DNA from: Nephrocerus scutellatus
Taxonomy: Eukaryota; Arthropoda; Insecta; Diptera; Pipunculidae
NCBI GenBank assembly: GCA_947095585.1
Contig: OX352762.1
Coordinates: 93,470,249 to 93,534,248 of the forward strand
Reading direction: 5' to 3'
Length of the DNA: 64,000 nucleotides
Shown here one piece after another: positions 1 through 12,692 of this stretch (position 1 is its first letter; each line of letters begins with the position of its first letter). The translations under genes and the position numbers were made by a program. The notes below the pieces were generated by a model that did not search any database, was not told where the DNA came from, and saw only the letters and a program-made list of their open reading frames with translations.

Positions 1-1900
1 CCACTACCCAATTGATCGTTAGAGCAGCCATAATATAGGCAATATATTTAGCCGTTGGACGAAGTCACATAATCGAGAACAATTACCTCCATGTTTGAGT
101 ATCTCGGAGTTGACGGGCCATATTTTGAGAAGCCTTTAGTTGAATTCTAGCAACGAGCAAAATAAGTGCTTAAGCCGAAGTAGTCCTGTAACTTTAATGG
201 TCTCCAAATTTGCCGAATATTATTCACGTCCTCATTGAATGTTCGTCCCAAAACTACTTCTTGGTTACATCGTTCAGTTCAAATAGCCCACACAGAATCT
301 CGTTGAACCATCCTTCTTTTGGACAACTACCAGAGATGAGTTCCATGCGCTTCCAACTTCTTAACCAGTGTTTTTGCATCTTGTAGCTAAGCAAATGGTA
401 ATCGTCGTTGCGCTTTTTAAATTGGAGTAGCATTTCCTGTACCGAATCGAATCGAACACGTCGGCAAATTGCTCGAACGCCTTTTTTGTGCTGCTGGAAG
501 ATGTTGATACAGCGAATGAATTATCTACTTTCTTTCCAGATGTAGTGGCGCATTCTTCACCTTTACAGGCTGGCAGTTTGCAATGCAGATTACTTGATGA
601 CTGTTTCTTCTTTTATTACGTTAGGTGCTGGGCTATCGTTCATTACTCTCACTGGAATCTTGCGCTGAAGTTTCACTTGAGTTCTTCCGCATTCTCTACT
701 GTCCCCAAGATCATCGTTTACCTTGCCATAGATAATTTTCTCACACATTGTTGGTATTTCTAATTTTTTTCCAATAATGACTCTTAGCCCACCACTGCTC
801 TGGTTGTCATTTATTTTCAGGGGTACTTCCACATTTCACCATTTTAACACGTTGTTCTTCAGATCAACGGACATTTCGTACTCTGTCATGAAATTTAGGC
901 CTAATGTGCATTTATTGAATGCTGTCAACAATAAATCGATGGCTTTACCGTCACTGTTCTCAAATTATAGCGATATACTTTTCCATTTGACCTTTGGACA
1001 CCACTTGGGGATTCGCAACTGATCTGTAAGCTCCTGTATCCAAAGTAAACGCGCATGGTTTTTCTTCTAATACTGGTGTAACTTAATTTTCCTGATCTGC
1101 ATTCATTTGTGATGCGCTTATCTGCAGTAAATTTGTGGGCCTTTTTACACAGTTCACGGGCTGTGCTGTAATTTGTTTTGGTCTTGGATCCTTGCAGTTG
1201 CGCATGAAATGTCCAGATTTCTGACATCATAACCATATTGAATGGAAAATAGATATTGGATTTCTGTCGTTCTAAGGGCTTCCAGTTTTTGATTTCAGAT
1301 TTCCTCTTTAGGTAGGATTTTTATTTGTGTAATGTCCTCGTTTCCAGATCGCGCAATGTAACAAAATCAGTAGACAAGCTGGCACTATAGCTGCTTCGTA
1401 TCTCAAAGCCGATGTATTCATTGATTTTCCTCTGGCTGTTATCCTAAAATGAAGCTTGAACTTTTCATCTCGAATTGCATTGATGAACGTGTCTACTGCC
1501 AGTCCGTCCAAGATACCATCCGGACCCCCTCAATATGCTTGTCGTGCTAACTTAGTTATTTTCCGTTCTAATTCTTAAAGCAGTTCACCTCGCTGTTGTT
1601 TTTTCATTTGGCCCTATATTTTACTTAGCTCCTGGGTGTAAGACTGCCCGTAACGCATTGCCAACTCCTTCAGGATTCCTTCAGAACTCGTATCTGCGTC
1701 TGGAATCATCTGCAATACGTCAGCTGCTTTGCCCCTCAACGCTAAGATCAGAGAATTTATCTGTTCTTTAGGACCCCATACATTATGTTGTAAGGCGGCA
1801 TCAAACAGTACTTTGAAATTTTCAAATTCTCTCTTGCCATCGAAATTATTAAAGCAACTGATCGCACCTGCAAATCATTCATTTTAAAAGAGCAGAAAAT
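1..1900 (-). mobile_element. Ty3/gypsy fragment A (gag, protease region, start of RT), broken
   Basis: Read on the minus strand, gag-like sequence runs from about 1880 to 1300. A protease/linker region lies at about 1240-780 and the beginning of reverse transcriptase at about 470-1, cut by the window edge. Stops and frameshifts interrupt every part. The motif DGLAVDTFINAI (1511-1470) matches DGLAVDAFINAI of the plus-strand copy at 9255, and the pre-RT motif FEQFADVF matches LEQFAEVF there. The two are therefore members of one family in opposite orientation. No LTR is recognisable here. Confidence 0.75.
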
Positions 1901-4789
1901 AACACAACATAACACAGAAACCGAAGTAAGCGCCATTATTTTGCGAGGCGCTATTCAATGGAATAAGGTCGGCTTTTCTGGCGAAAAAAGTTTAATTTGG
2001 ATGGAGATCTAGAGCTTTTATTTTCATGAATTGACAAAAGTTTAGTTATCGTTAGATAGATGAGACAGTAAGGTGGCGGTGTGATGGTATGGGGATCAAT
2101 ATCATATTACAGAGTTGATTTAGATTTGCAAAGCTTACGAATGATCGCGGCAACCTACAAATGCATACTATAGCTAAATTCTTCTATGTTTTCTTTATTG
2201 TTTGCTGGACTTCTATGGAATTTATAACCGGACAATGCTCCGCTCCTATACACTCCAAAATATTACAATGCATGGATTTAGGTTAAACATTTAGAACTTT
2301 TGCATTGGTCGCCATACTTACCTTGCTTGAACATAATGGAAAATATTTGGCTAAGGCTATCCAAGTAGGTCTACGAAGGAGGACGAGAGTTTGAAACATA
2401 AGAAGACTTCATATATAATAATCTTGAACAGAGAGTGCATATTTTGAGTTCTTCACTCACTCACTGTTCAGCAAGCTTCTGGAACTAATAGCACATTCTT
2501 GCAGTAGCTCTCAATTGGAGATATATTTTTTTTTGTGTTGTGAATTTAATTTATGCGAGTGGCACAAAATTTATCGATTTTTTGACCCAAAATCCCTCAA
2601 GGTGCCATAAATATAATCGCTTTTTACATGGATTCAAAATTCTTCCTAATTATATTATCAATTCAAGAAATTATCAGCTCAAGAAATTCTCTAAGTTTTT
2701 TCTAATTATTCAAAGGCAGAAATCGAACTAAGTTTATTGGTTTATTGAAAAAAGATTGGATTTAAACGACTGAGATGCAGTGTACTTACATACCATGCAA
2801 ATAAATACTCGAATTATATCTTTAGTTACTCCCACACCGCAACAGAAATAATCGTATCAAAATATGTTAGGATTGGCTTAAGCCGCGAAATGTTAAAAAT
2901 CGGATAAAAATACATAGAAACAGAAGCATTTATGTAGCCTGATTTTTCTAAATTGAACGAACTTTATGTCTGCAATTGAAATTCAATTGAGTTTTGAGTA
3001 ACCATGCCCAGTGTACTAATTATTTGAAAGCTTAATCACTGTGCACAGACACATATCAATCTTGCAACCACATGAAGAGAAAAATTGTTATAATTTGTAC
3101 CTACCGGCCTGAAGTAAACAAACTACCAAGCAACCAATAGGAAAAGCCTTCACACACCCAATTTATTTGCATTATTAACATTTCAGTGCAAATCTCCAGA
3201 GCCCCCAGGTGCTTATTAACATAGCGTCCGTCTTAGTTGTGCGATAATTGGGAGGAGTCTACTAATATGGCATAGTTAATAGTTATTACTTTCACATTTC
3301 AAGAATTGTAATTTGCCTTTACAACTGTGATAAATTGTGTTTATTATAATTGTAGAATAATTACAAATATTTATTTTTATTCTTACTTGGATTTGGCAAT
3401 AGCTTTATGCGTTTATCAATAATCACAAGTACTTCTTCCTCTGCCTGGCTATCTTTCTCGTGTAGAATTCCAATAAAACGTTTCGTGTAATTCCCAATTA
3501 GGATGACTGAGGTAGGCGCACTATGTACACATTGCTTTCAGTTGTTGTCTATGTGTGTTTGTTTATGTGTATTACGTAGAGTATGATTTCACTGCGCCCA
3601 CAATGATTTACATAAAAGGAAATGCTTTTCTTTCTAATATGAATTTAAACACTAACCCAGACGAAAAAAACACTTGTTAAGCTTGATCAGCGCCACCGTC
3701 ACCCCTTTTTAATAATTAATTATTTACACATGCTTAGTGCAGACGATACAATGACGTAATTTACTTCATACTTGGTATTCAAATTAAAAAATTAATTGCT
3801 CACTTATAGCTTTTTCGATAAAATTAATAGTTTCAAAATCTTTTCTTTAGCATCTTAGTCAAATTCAGAAGTATTCAGTCGTAGATATGATTCATTGCAA
3901 TAATTAACAACGACAATTTGATTAATTATGTATCTACAGCTTAAGTAAAGCGCACTTAAAATTCGAAAGACGGATATTATCAATTAAAGAGAGTAAGAGT
4001 AGGGAAACGAACTGCAGAAGCACAATAAACTTGGATTTATTTAACTAAATTGCCTAATGCACTGCTCAAAGCATTTGTATATAACGACAAGCGCAGCGAT
4101 CACGATCCGCAATGCACCAACTCGATTTTAAAACTGAACCGACTCAAACCGAACTGGTGGCGCTGGAGTAGCTGGTGGAGGCAACAAGTAGTGATCTCTA
4201 CATTGCCAACGTTTGTTCGCCCGGTAGACAGGACAGATAAATGGAAGATACACAATTACAATCGCACTGGAAATGAAAATGTTTACATACACAAGTTACA
4301 CATGGTGCTTAGGCCTGAGACCGCAAGATCCAACTTTGTATCAAGTGGTGATGTATCGTGAAAACATCTGATACCGGTCGGTAGCTCCAGACAGCAGATA
4401 ATCCGAATCGGACATTTCTTATAATGGGAGCTGGCGGTCAGTTAGGAGAAGTTAGTTTTAAATTGCGCTTTTTACTCTGAATTTGCGATTGAGTACGATT
4501 TTGAGTGGGAGTTTCTCTATAAATGGGTGATGTGAATCAAAACAGTGTGTAAGCATTCACTTAACTATTTAGAAAAAAAAACTTTAGGTTAGTAATAATT
4601 AAATGTATCACAAATGTCAAAATGTGTGCGTTTGTGAAATTTTTGAAAAAACTTATTTATACTCATTTTAAAAAAAGAGTTTTCTTTTTAAAAACACTTG
4701 CACTCACTTATTTTTCATACCACCCCCCAAAAAAACAATCTGTGTGCATTTTCAATTTAATTATTGCTAGCCGATTTGCTTTGGATTTT
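1901..4789. other. Anonymous AT-rich intergenic DNA
   Basis: No recognisable gene or repeat. A 103-codon frame at 4050-4361 (+) is rich in Trp, Arg and Asn near its start, has no domain I recognise and no splice or neighbour support. I regard it as chance. Confidence 0.5.
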
Positions 4790-5211
4790 TAAATTCTCTA
4801 TATTAACTTCGCGTGCCCGTGGCTGGCTGGCTGGTCACATCTTGTGATCGATTTTTAACCCACTTCCCAGAGCCCGATTTTATTGAAATTTTTTACACAA
4901 ATATATTTCCGGTGACAGTATTTTCTATTAAAATTTGAGAGTGATCGGGCCGCGGGGTTGGGGTCTCCCATACAAATTTGTTTCCCAGTCTTAGATAATT
5001 TCATACTATAATGACTATAAAGTGTTCTGTGTGCGTTGTGCGCTGTGCGCTGTGGGCAGCGCTGCTTGCTTTACGATTGGGGTTTTTTTCTTGCTGGGTT
5101 GCAGTGCTTCGTATGTGTTTTTATATTTAGCTTTTATAATGGAATTCAGTATACTTTTGGTTATTAGAGAATTTATATGAAAAATTTGGTTATTTTTTTA
5201 ATTATTACTAA
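4790..5211 (+). repeat. Dispersed GGCTGG-head repeat, copy A
   Basis: Head AAATTCTCTATATTAACTTC, then GCGTGCCCGTGGCTGGCTGG, a segment 'TTTTTAACCCACTTCC...CCCGATTTTATT', a 'CGGGCC...GGGG' GC block, and 'TTTACGATTGGGG'. The tail is GGTTATTAGAGAATTTA. Head and tail carry the short inverted repeat AATTCTCTA/TAGAGAATT. This is one of the most complete short copies. Confidence 0.8.
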
Positions 5212-5334
5212 AATCCTATTTTGATGTACAAAGTATAGCAACATCATAACTGCTAGTTAGCGATGGTACAGAACATCCAGTGCAAAAATTTAAAAATCAG
5301 CTTTCAGTTTTTTTTTCGGGGAAAATACTCTTAA

Positions 5335-6690
5335 TATGTCAATACACATCTGTCTTAAATAATGCAGATCATACAAATGCGGAGCACAGAGTCGGATAAT
5401 TCATTCCACATAATTATGGTGTCGCTAAAGAAGGAATCTCTGAATTTGTTGCTACGCCCGTTTTTTTATATTATTTTGCGCACGCGTAGGTAAAGGGTTT
5501 CACAGTCTTATCATGCTCGGCTATATGCTTGGCACAGCGTGGGTGTTAAGGAGAAGGAGGAGAAAAGAGGAAATGTCTATGAACTTGCGCCTTGAATGCC
5601 TGTGGATCATAGGAAAAACAGAGTTTGGCAGAATCTCTAAACTTAACTGTACGTCCGAAGATGTGCATTTAGAGCGTTACCAGTAAATTCTTGTATTCTA
5701 TCTAGCTGATGCAAGGTAGTTTTAGGGGCATCAGATCAGATATGGCAATTGAACTCAAGTTTAGGGTGAATAAAAGCCCTGGAGATAGTAGCCAGATCAG
5801 AGGGAGTGAAATAGTTCTTGCACCGGGTTAGAAAATCTAATTATTTCACAGCATTTTATGCGAAAGTGAATATGTGGTCATTCCAACGAAGCTTGTCGTT
5901 AACGCACTTTCCGAGAATTGCTAGTTTTTCAGTTTCCTCGATGCAAGTTCCATTTATGGAAAATGGCATTGGATTTAAGATTCGCTTAGATGACAGGAGA
6001 CCGCTTTGGTATTTGGAAGCGTTAAATTCTTCTACTCGATTGTTTTCTCCCCATTTTAGTATGCTGTCCAGGACAGAATTGAACGTTCTTAACATACGTA
6101 GTTGCTTGAGTTCCACAAGGGAAGTGAATGTAGGTACATTTCTCAAACTTATATGAGAAGCTGAGAGTGCTGTCGTCAGCGAAAATGTGAATTGGATAAA
6201 TATGAAATAAATAAATATGAGAAAGAGTGTCGGAAACAAAACAGAACGCCAGCATTTATCTGATGTATTTTAGACTTAAACCCGTCCAATACAACTTGAA
6301 TTGAGCGGTCCGAAAGATAGCTTCTAATCCAGTGAAGTAGTTTATCATCGACTCCATAAGCACGCATTTTGGACAAAAGAGCTTGGTGCAAAACTTTGTC
6401 AAATGCCTTGGAAATATCGAGTGCAATTGCTTTGCTTTCACCAAATTGATGCAAAGGCTGGTTCAACTGTTCGGTGAGATATACCATCATATCACCAGTA
6501 GAACGCCCACGAAAGCCGTACTGCCGGTCACTAAGGATATTTCAAGATATTTCCTGAGCTGAAAATTTATCAGCGTTTTCATGATCTTGGAAATAATGGA
6601 TGTAAGTGCAGTGGGTCGGTACGAAGAAGGCGGCGACGGCTCGGCTTTGTTGGGTATGGGCTGGACAAATGCTATTTTCACCTTCTTTAG
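5335..6690 (-). mobile_element. LINE (jockey/CR1-like) remnant, family 1, copy 1
   Basis: On the minus strand, reverse-transcriptase motifs include ALDISKAFDKV (about 6410-6440), the WIRSYLSDRSIQVVLDGFKS region (about 6280-6330) and FADDSTLSF, the catalytic box, near 6165-6190. A C-terminal 'MWNELS' motif typical of LINE 3' ends lies near 5400. Frames 6487-6738, 6176-6490 and 5856-6239 hold pieces separated by frameshifts. Related copies lie at 7110, 44530, 56640 and 57590. Confidence 0.75.
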
Positions 6691-6840
6691 CAGCATAATA
6701 ACTATGTGGAATGAATTGCCCATCTCTGTGTTCCACATATGTATGATCTGCAGTCATTTAAGACACACGTACAAAGACATCTCATCTTTTCCTCTCCCTA
6801 ATTTCCTAACGCTCACGCTGTGCTGTGCATTATAAGGATG
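6685..6840 (+). mobile_element. LINE family 1, inverted 3'-end piece
   Basis: On the plus strand, ATTACTATGTGGAATGAATTGCCC-like sequence (about 6695-6765) encodes the same C-terminal MWNELP...ICMIC motif that copy 1 carries on the minus strand near 5400. Two pieces of the family therefore meet with their 3' and 5' parts in opposite orientation. Confidence 0.55.
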
Positions 6841-6899
6841 CAAATCCCTTGAGCGTTTGTATATTATAAAAAAAATTATTGAGAATAGGATAGATGGAA

Positions 6900-7105
6900 A
6901 ATCTTACGCAATTGGCCTACTGGTAGACCCGTTGGCTCGAGTTGAGGCATTGGTATATCGGATGGCTTGGAGAATAGGCGGAATACATCTGGATATTTTT
7001 TAGAACACCGCTTGTGGAAAAAGTGATAAACAAGAAACATTCCTTCAATGTTCAAGCGATTCTATTGTTTTCGCGATATTTACGTCTCTAGTAATTTTAT
7101 CGCGC
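6900..7105. repeat. Repeat module R2, copy 1
   Basis: About 200 bp containing 'GAACACCGCTTGTGGAAAAA', 'GGAAACAT' and 'TTGTTTTCG.GATATTTACGT'. The same order of blocks recurs at 33015-33215. Both copies lie next to LINE debris. Class unknown. Confidence 0.6.
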
Positions 7106-7109
7106 AATT

Positions 7110-7950
7110 CTGAATTCTGTCTAGTAGATAGGGGCACCTACCAAGACAACACGGTTTTATTCAAGTTTAGGGGGAATATATACCTTCAAAATAGTAGCCA
7201 GATCTAAGGGAGGCAGCATTCTTAGCGATGGTAAATATGTTGTCGTTCTAACGAACTTTGTTGTTGACGCGCATACTGAGTATTGCGAGTTTTTCAATTT
7301 CCTTAATGAAAGATCCATTCATGGATAAAGGTTGGTTTAATTTACGTTTAGACGACAGAAGATAGCATTGAGTTTTGGAAACGTCAAATTCTACTCTGTT
7401 GTGTAGTGCCCACCTTGTTATGCCGTCAAGGGTAGAATTTAATGTGCTTAATATACTTTGTTGTTCAAGTTCCACTTGTGATGAAGAGGGGCGTGCAGAA
7501 AGCGTGAAGCGTGAAAAGCTAAGAGTGCTATCGCCAGCGAATGAATGAATTGGAGTAGAGGTAGTGGATAGGAGATAATAAATGAAAATGAGGAAGAGTG
7601 TCGAAGAAAAAACAGAGCCTTGGGGAGCCAGCGTTTATGCGGTGAACATTGGATTTGAAACCATCCAATTCGACCTGAATTAAGTGGTCAAAAAGGTCGT
7701 TACTAGTAAAGTCAAGAAAGGCCTTATCAATTCCATATGCATTCATTGTCGACAAAAGAGCTTGATGCCAGACTCTGGCAAATGCCTTGGAAATATCAAT
7801 TGCAACAAATTTACTTTCACCAAATTTTTGAAAAGGCTGGACGGAATAAATTGTCTCATACCATCGTGGATTATGTTTGTGATCGAATCAGAAATGGCAT
7901 CTACACCACCATTGGCATTAAGTGGTCAGTTAGTGCTCCGAAATAGATTG
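7110..7950 (-). mobile_element. LINE family 1, copy 2, broken
   Basis: Minus-strand pieces (7248-7475, 7528-7755) match the RT thumb and fingers of copy 1, including LDGFKSNVHRINAG and ELEQQSILSTLNSTLDGI. Flanking minus-strand sequence at 7110-7230 also aligns with 5680-5830. Multiple frameshifts and stops; the catalytic box has been lost or scrambled. Confidence 0.7.
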
Positions 7951-9240
7951 TTGAGGCCACCCCAGTCGACTTTCTCGTGTAGCCATAATTTTTTTTGAGG
8001 AGCTTTCTGTTAACTGTGCAAGTGTGCACCACTTGTTGTTGCTTAAGTGGGTTTTAATGAAAATGTTGTCGTCGATTTGAAACGTCTTTTCGTGAGCACC
8101 ATGCGGAGAGTGTTGAACTTCTGTTCCACCTTGTGGTTCTTTCTGCTGTAGATTTTGTAGTCGTCGGCATAAGCAAGTCGAGCTTCGACCTTGCTTGCCG
8201 TCCCGTCATTAGTTCATGCGGCGACTTCGATTCAAGGTTGCATTACGCTGTTAAGCGGTAGGGCTTAAGGAACTTTCGCAAGACTTCATTAGCGTTTCAA
8301 CTCCTTCTCAAGCTTCTTGAGTCGTCCCTGTTTTAGCGTCTGCACAAACCGTTCTGCCTGACCGTTCAATTGTGGATTCTGTAGTAATGTGCTCGAATCC
8401 TCTTTCTGCGCAGAATTGCTTGAATTATTCCGATGTAAATTGCGGCCCGTTGTCGGAAGCGATAGTTTTGCAATCGCCGTATCTTGTAAAGGCTTCTTCG
8501 AATCTGTCTGATGTTGTGATCTTGTAGACTTATGGACATTTTAAAAAGGTTTCGATGATGACAAAATACCAGAAGCCGTTGACTGGATTAGCGAAGTTGA
8601 TGTGCAATCGAGACCATGGCGTTTCTGGAATTGGATAGTGTAACTTTGATCAGTGAAAACGCAGTCGACTTTCTGTCGGGCTAATAGCGTCATGCGCTCA
8701 GGATGACCTTGATGCAGTTCCTTGAGGATTTCGCTGCGATATCTGTCCGGGATGATGATGCGATCCCCAAAAAAATGTAACCGTTGATGACTGTGAGCGA
8801 ATCTCATCTTGGGAAGTAGTTTGCAGCCGCAGCGTCAGGAATTTGCTCTCGTTTGCTTGGCCAACCATTCTCGATAAAGATTTGCGACAGTAAATGTAGC
8901 GGTGAAACTTCTGAAGGGCAAATGTGAGCGGCAGAGCTTATCGTTGGATTTGCGGGTAGTTATTTTGCTGCTGTGATTAAGCGTTCGGTATTCATTACTA
9001 GGTGCAAAGACTAATCGAGCATCTCATGCATGTTCCAATTGCTCTATTTTCATCAACTTCTCAGTTGGGCCGAAATGAGCAAGTCCGAGGTCAGATGCCA
9101 AAATTTTCTTGTGCTCGTCGAAAGATTCCTGATGATTTGCTTCCGATGCAAACGTGACATCATCTTGAAGAGGCTCGTCTAATGGGCTGCGATGTTTCTT
9201 GATACAGGTAATGAGTTTTCCATACCAGTTGACTGCTCCC
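7950..9240 (-). mobile_element. Ty3/gypsy fragment B (RT end, RNase H, integrase), broken
   Basis: On the minus strand, in order: the RT-RNase H connection (LGAVNWYGKLI, about 9230-9200, then DLGLAHFGP near 9080), an integrase zinc-binding segment (ILKELHQGHPERM, about 8730-8690), the integrase core tail (NGQAERFVQT, about 8375-8345) and a C-terminal domain near 8080-7950. All parts carry stops. It abuts the plus-strand gypsy copy C head-to-head near 9240. Confidence 0.75.
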
Positions 9241-9254
9241 AGTTGTTCCTGAAT

Positions 9255-9650
9255 CTGCTTGACGGACTGGCAGTGGATGCTTTCATCAATGCTATTCACG
9301 ATAAACAGTTTAAGCTTCAATTAAGGACAACATCGGAAATTCGAAAACCAAAAACTGCAAGCCCAACATCTGTTTCCCGTCCAAAATATTTTAGATGTCA
9401 GAAACCTGGATATTTCCAGCGTGACGGCAAGAACCAAGACCAGAACAAATAACAAGATAGCCCGTGAATCGTGTTAAGAGGACTGAACATTTTCGGCAGA
9501 TAGGCACACTGCAGATGAACGACGGTAAAGCAGCCCGCTTACCTCTTAGCTGGAGATCCGGAAAACTAAGTGACACCATCTTTGCGGGGCGAAAGTTGGT
9601 GAAGAGGGGAGAATGCCCCAGGGTCACGGTGAGCATTGCCAAAACTTAAA
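9255..9650 (+). pseudogene. gypsy gag C-terminus and protease region
   Basis: The frame at 9192-9452 carries DGLAVDAFINAI and a degraded CCHC knuckle FRCQKPGYFQRDG, in which the expected His and last Cys are replaced. Then TGA-rich sequence and a 61-codon frame (RTEHFRQIG...) in the expected protease position. The first ~20 codons of the 9192 frame belong to the neighbouring inverted element, not to gag. Confidence 0.6.
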
Positions 9651-9889
9651 AAGATAGATACCTTGAATACAGGAGCTTCCAGATCAGTTGTGAATCCAAA
9701 AATGATGTCTGAGGTAAAGTGCCTTTCAAGTGGAAAAAGTATATCACTACAATTTGAGAACAGGGACGGGTGAAGCTGCAACATATAAAGGATTGTGTTC
9801 TGTGGTATCATGTTTGGGGGAATAAGGTTTTCCAATCGGTTTATTGTTGCCAACATCACGGATTAATGCATACTGGGTTTTGATTTCAT

Positions 9890-10690
9890 GACAGATCACG
9901 AAATGTCCCTTGATCTAAAGAACCACATCTTAAAATGGCACAATGTAAAGGTTCCCATTCAAATGAACGACAATCAGAACAGTGGGTTACGAGTCATCAC
10001 TGAAGAAAAAATAGTTATACCAACATGTGCGAGATAATCAGCTTTGACAAGATAAATGGTGATCTTGGGGACAATAAAATAGGATTAGTAGAGCCAACCA
10101 ACATGAAAAAGAACGGACTGTGATGCGGAAGACCATTAGTTGAACTCCAGCCCAGGATACCAGTGCGAATAATGAATGATAGCCAATCAGTTGCTGTTAT
10201 AAAAGAAGGAACAGGCATTGGCAAGATTCAGCTTTATCTCAAACTGCCACCCTGTGAAAGCAAAGGATACTGCACTACATTTGGAAAAAATAAGAGAATC
10301 ATTCGTTCCTTGTATCAACATATTCCATCATCACAGCAACAAGCAGCAGTAAAGTCACTAGAGCAATTTGCCGAAGTGTTTGCTATCAGCGACAACGACA
10401 TGGGTAAAACAGATATAATGAAATGAATCGACACAGGAAATGCTACTCCAATTCGGAAAGTACCAAGACGATTACCGCTAGCGAAACAACAAGAAAGCAG
10501 AAATCCTGGTTAAGAAGATGGAACGTGATGGAATTATAGGGAAGTCCAGAAGCCCATGGAGATCACCTGTGGAACTTGTCCAAACGAAGGATAGTTCAAC
10601 GAGATTTTGTTTGGACTCCCGGAAATTGAACGATGTCACCAAAATGGATTGTTATCCTTTTCTGGGACTATTAACGGTTTGTGCCTAACT
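9890..10690 (+). pseudogene. gypsy reverse transcriptase N-terminal half
   Basis: After a linker with LEQFAEVFAISDND (10357-10400), the RT fingers follow: 'IRKVPRRLPLAKQQ', 'MERDGIIGKSRSPW', 'CLDSRKLNDVTK' (about 10450-10650), typical of Ty3/gypsy RT. A frameshift lies around 10425-10490. The palm with its YVDD box is missing, and sequence jumps to 'NFADVPRNLHRLTEKN' near 10690-10735, an internal deletion. Confidence 0.75.
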
Positions 10691-11519
10691 TCGCAGATGT
10701 TCCTCGGAACCTGCATCGCCTCACTGAGAAAAATCAGAAATTGAAATAGCGTATCCACGAGCAGGAAAACTTTTCATTCTGGACAATGACGCAATCAACG
10801 CGTGAATAGGAGCGGTGTTATTGCAGAATCAAGAAGAGAAGGACAGGACAGGACGAAAGGAACTGCTGTGTAACCCGACGCGAAATTTTAGTAGTTCTGG
10901 ATAGCGTCAAACACTTCCATATAAGAACCTATATGGACAAAACTTTCTCCTTTGCACTGAACACGCAGCTCTCAAGTGGCTAATGCAGTTAAAGGAAAGG
11001 AAGGCTCAAATCGCCAGATGGATCGAACGACTTCCGGCATACTCATTTAGGACAAAGCATCGAGAAGGCATGCTGCATAACAATACTGATGGCTTATCCA
11101 GAAGACCTTGAGCGCCCCAATGAAAACACTGTACAAGGCAAGAAAACAGAAAGTACTCTAAAGTTGTTTCACAAATAAGACTGCTGGGTGAAAATCGTTG
11201 GACAAAAGAGAAACTAAAAGAATAACAAGCACGTGATGATTCAATTGCTCTAATATTTCAATGGATGGAGCAAGGAGAAAGACCACAGTGGCACGAGACT
11301 GCAACAACAAGTCCTACAGTAAAAAGTTACTAGGCTCAATGCCAATCATTGAAACTAAAAGATGGACTACTGATAAGGCTATGGGAATCTGCCGACGGTC
11401 AAAGCACCACATAACAAATGCTGTCACCAACGAACCGAGTTAAATTTGGGCATTAACAAGACTCTGGATAAAATTAGTTACAAATGTGCCGCAAGCTAAG
11501 GACCGCAACCAAAAACCAG

Positions 11520-12080
11520 GGGAAAACTGCATCAGTGCAACGTTGGAGCGCCATTTGAGCGGATAGAAATGGACATAGCTGGCCCATTTTCAGAAACACC
11601 GAACGGTAATCGCTATATACTCGTGTGTATTGACTACTTCAGTAAATGGGCAGAAGGATATCCCATCGCAAACCAAGAAGCTAGCACGCTGGCCAGGGAA
11701 TTTGTGGACAATTGGATATGTCGATTCGGAGTAACACTGGAACTGCATTCCGATCAAGTGCGGAACTTTAAGTCGCTAGTGTTCCAGGAGCTGTGCCAAG
11801 TACTCAACATCAAGAAAACGACGACTACCCCGTGACATCCACAGTCGGACGGTATGGTTGAACAGAACGCTGGGAGAACATCTGAGAAAATAATTATCAA
11901 TCAATATGATGAAAACGCGATATGATCTGCGTGCGAACTGTGGTGTATTTCAGGAAGGAGATTTGGTCTGGCTTTACAATCCTAAGAGGAGAAAAGGAAA
12001 TCTCCGAAATTACAGCAGAGTTGGGAAGGCCCATACAAGATCATCATAAGGACGAACGAGGGAATTTACCTGTACGTTCT
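11520..12080 (+). pseudogene. gypsy integrase core, first segment
   Basis: The frame at 11569-11835 holds the DDE core start MDIAGPFSETPNGNRY with first catalytic Asp, KWAEGYP, and the second Asp region (SDQV, with N/G changed). It stops at TGA within 'TTP*HPQSDGM'. After a short gap, 11905-12080 encodes the C-terminal module with a WEGPYK-type GPY/F motif. Confidence 0.78.
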
Positions 12081-12084
12081 TGTA

Positions 12085-12441
12085 CTTGTACTCAACATCA
12101 AGAACACGAGGACTCCTACGTTACATCCACAGTCAGACGGAATGGTCGAAAGGTTCAACAGGACGCTGGAAGAGCATCTGCGAAAAGAAGTTAATGCCAA
12201 CCAAGATGAATGGGATCGTTGTATACCGTTGTTTATGATGGGTTATCGTAAGACAACTAAAAACTCTCCAGCAATGATTGTTTTTGGCAGAGAGCTTCGT
12301 CTACCATGCGACATCAAATTTGGATCACCACCAGTAGAGCCGACAGCAAAGGAGAACTACGTTAGTGATCTAAGGCAGAGGATGACCGCTGTTCATGCTG
12401 CAGTAAGGAGCAACATAGTGGATGCCAGCAGCCAGCAGTGA
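12085..12441 (+). pseudogene. gypsy integrase, second overlapping segment
   Basis: Restarts at a point homologous to 11800 (LNIK-x-T, HPQSDGMVERFNRTLEEHL with the third catalytic Glu) and continues through FMMGYRKT to codon 12441. It repeats sequence present in degraded form at 11800-11890. This segment is from another template or a tandem rearrangement. Confidence 0.75.
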
Positions 12442-12692
12442 GTTTAGTTATCGATAGTTATCGACTGCATCTGTACCAGAGTACAAGTACATGCAAGGAG
12501 AAAGACCAGCGTTATTCTGTGTTGTTGTGAATACCATTGTTATTTGTGTAAAGTAAAAGTAATTACCAGTGTGAATTTTGGAGCTCTTGCTTTTTGGAAT
12601 AAAAGCTGTAATTTGTGAATAAAAGAACTTGTGTTTTGTTTTTATTTGCAAAATCCATTAAGAACCTTTAGTAAGCCTAAATTTCGTAACAA
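12440..12692 (+). repeat. Candidate gypsy 3' LTR or 3' flank
   Basis: Begins TGAGTTTAGTTATCGATAG just after the last integrase codons, has two AATAAA signals (about 12597 and 12618) and could end ...AACA near 12692. No second copy is present in the window, so the LTR status is a guess from position. Confidence 0.35.

Larger units (their letters stand above)
9245..12690 (+). mobile_element. Ty3/gypsy fragment C (gag to integrase), broken
   Basis: 5'-truncated copy of the fragment A family: gag end with a zinc knuckle (9255-9452), protease region (9464-9650), RT N-terminal half (9890-10690), RNase H debris (10760-11110), then two integrase segments (11520-12080 and 12085-12441). A possible 3' LTR starts at about 12440. 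It contains many stops. The integrase segments are out of their normal order. Confidence 0.8.

Noticed and set aside
4050..4361. Protein-coding gene of 103 codons
   Set aside because: No recognisable domain, no splice signals or neighbours, and composition fits chance in AT-rich DNA.
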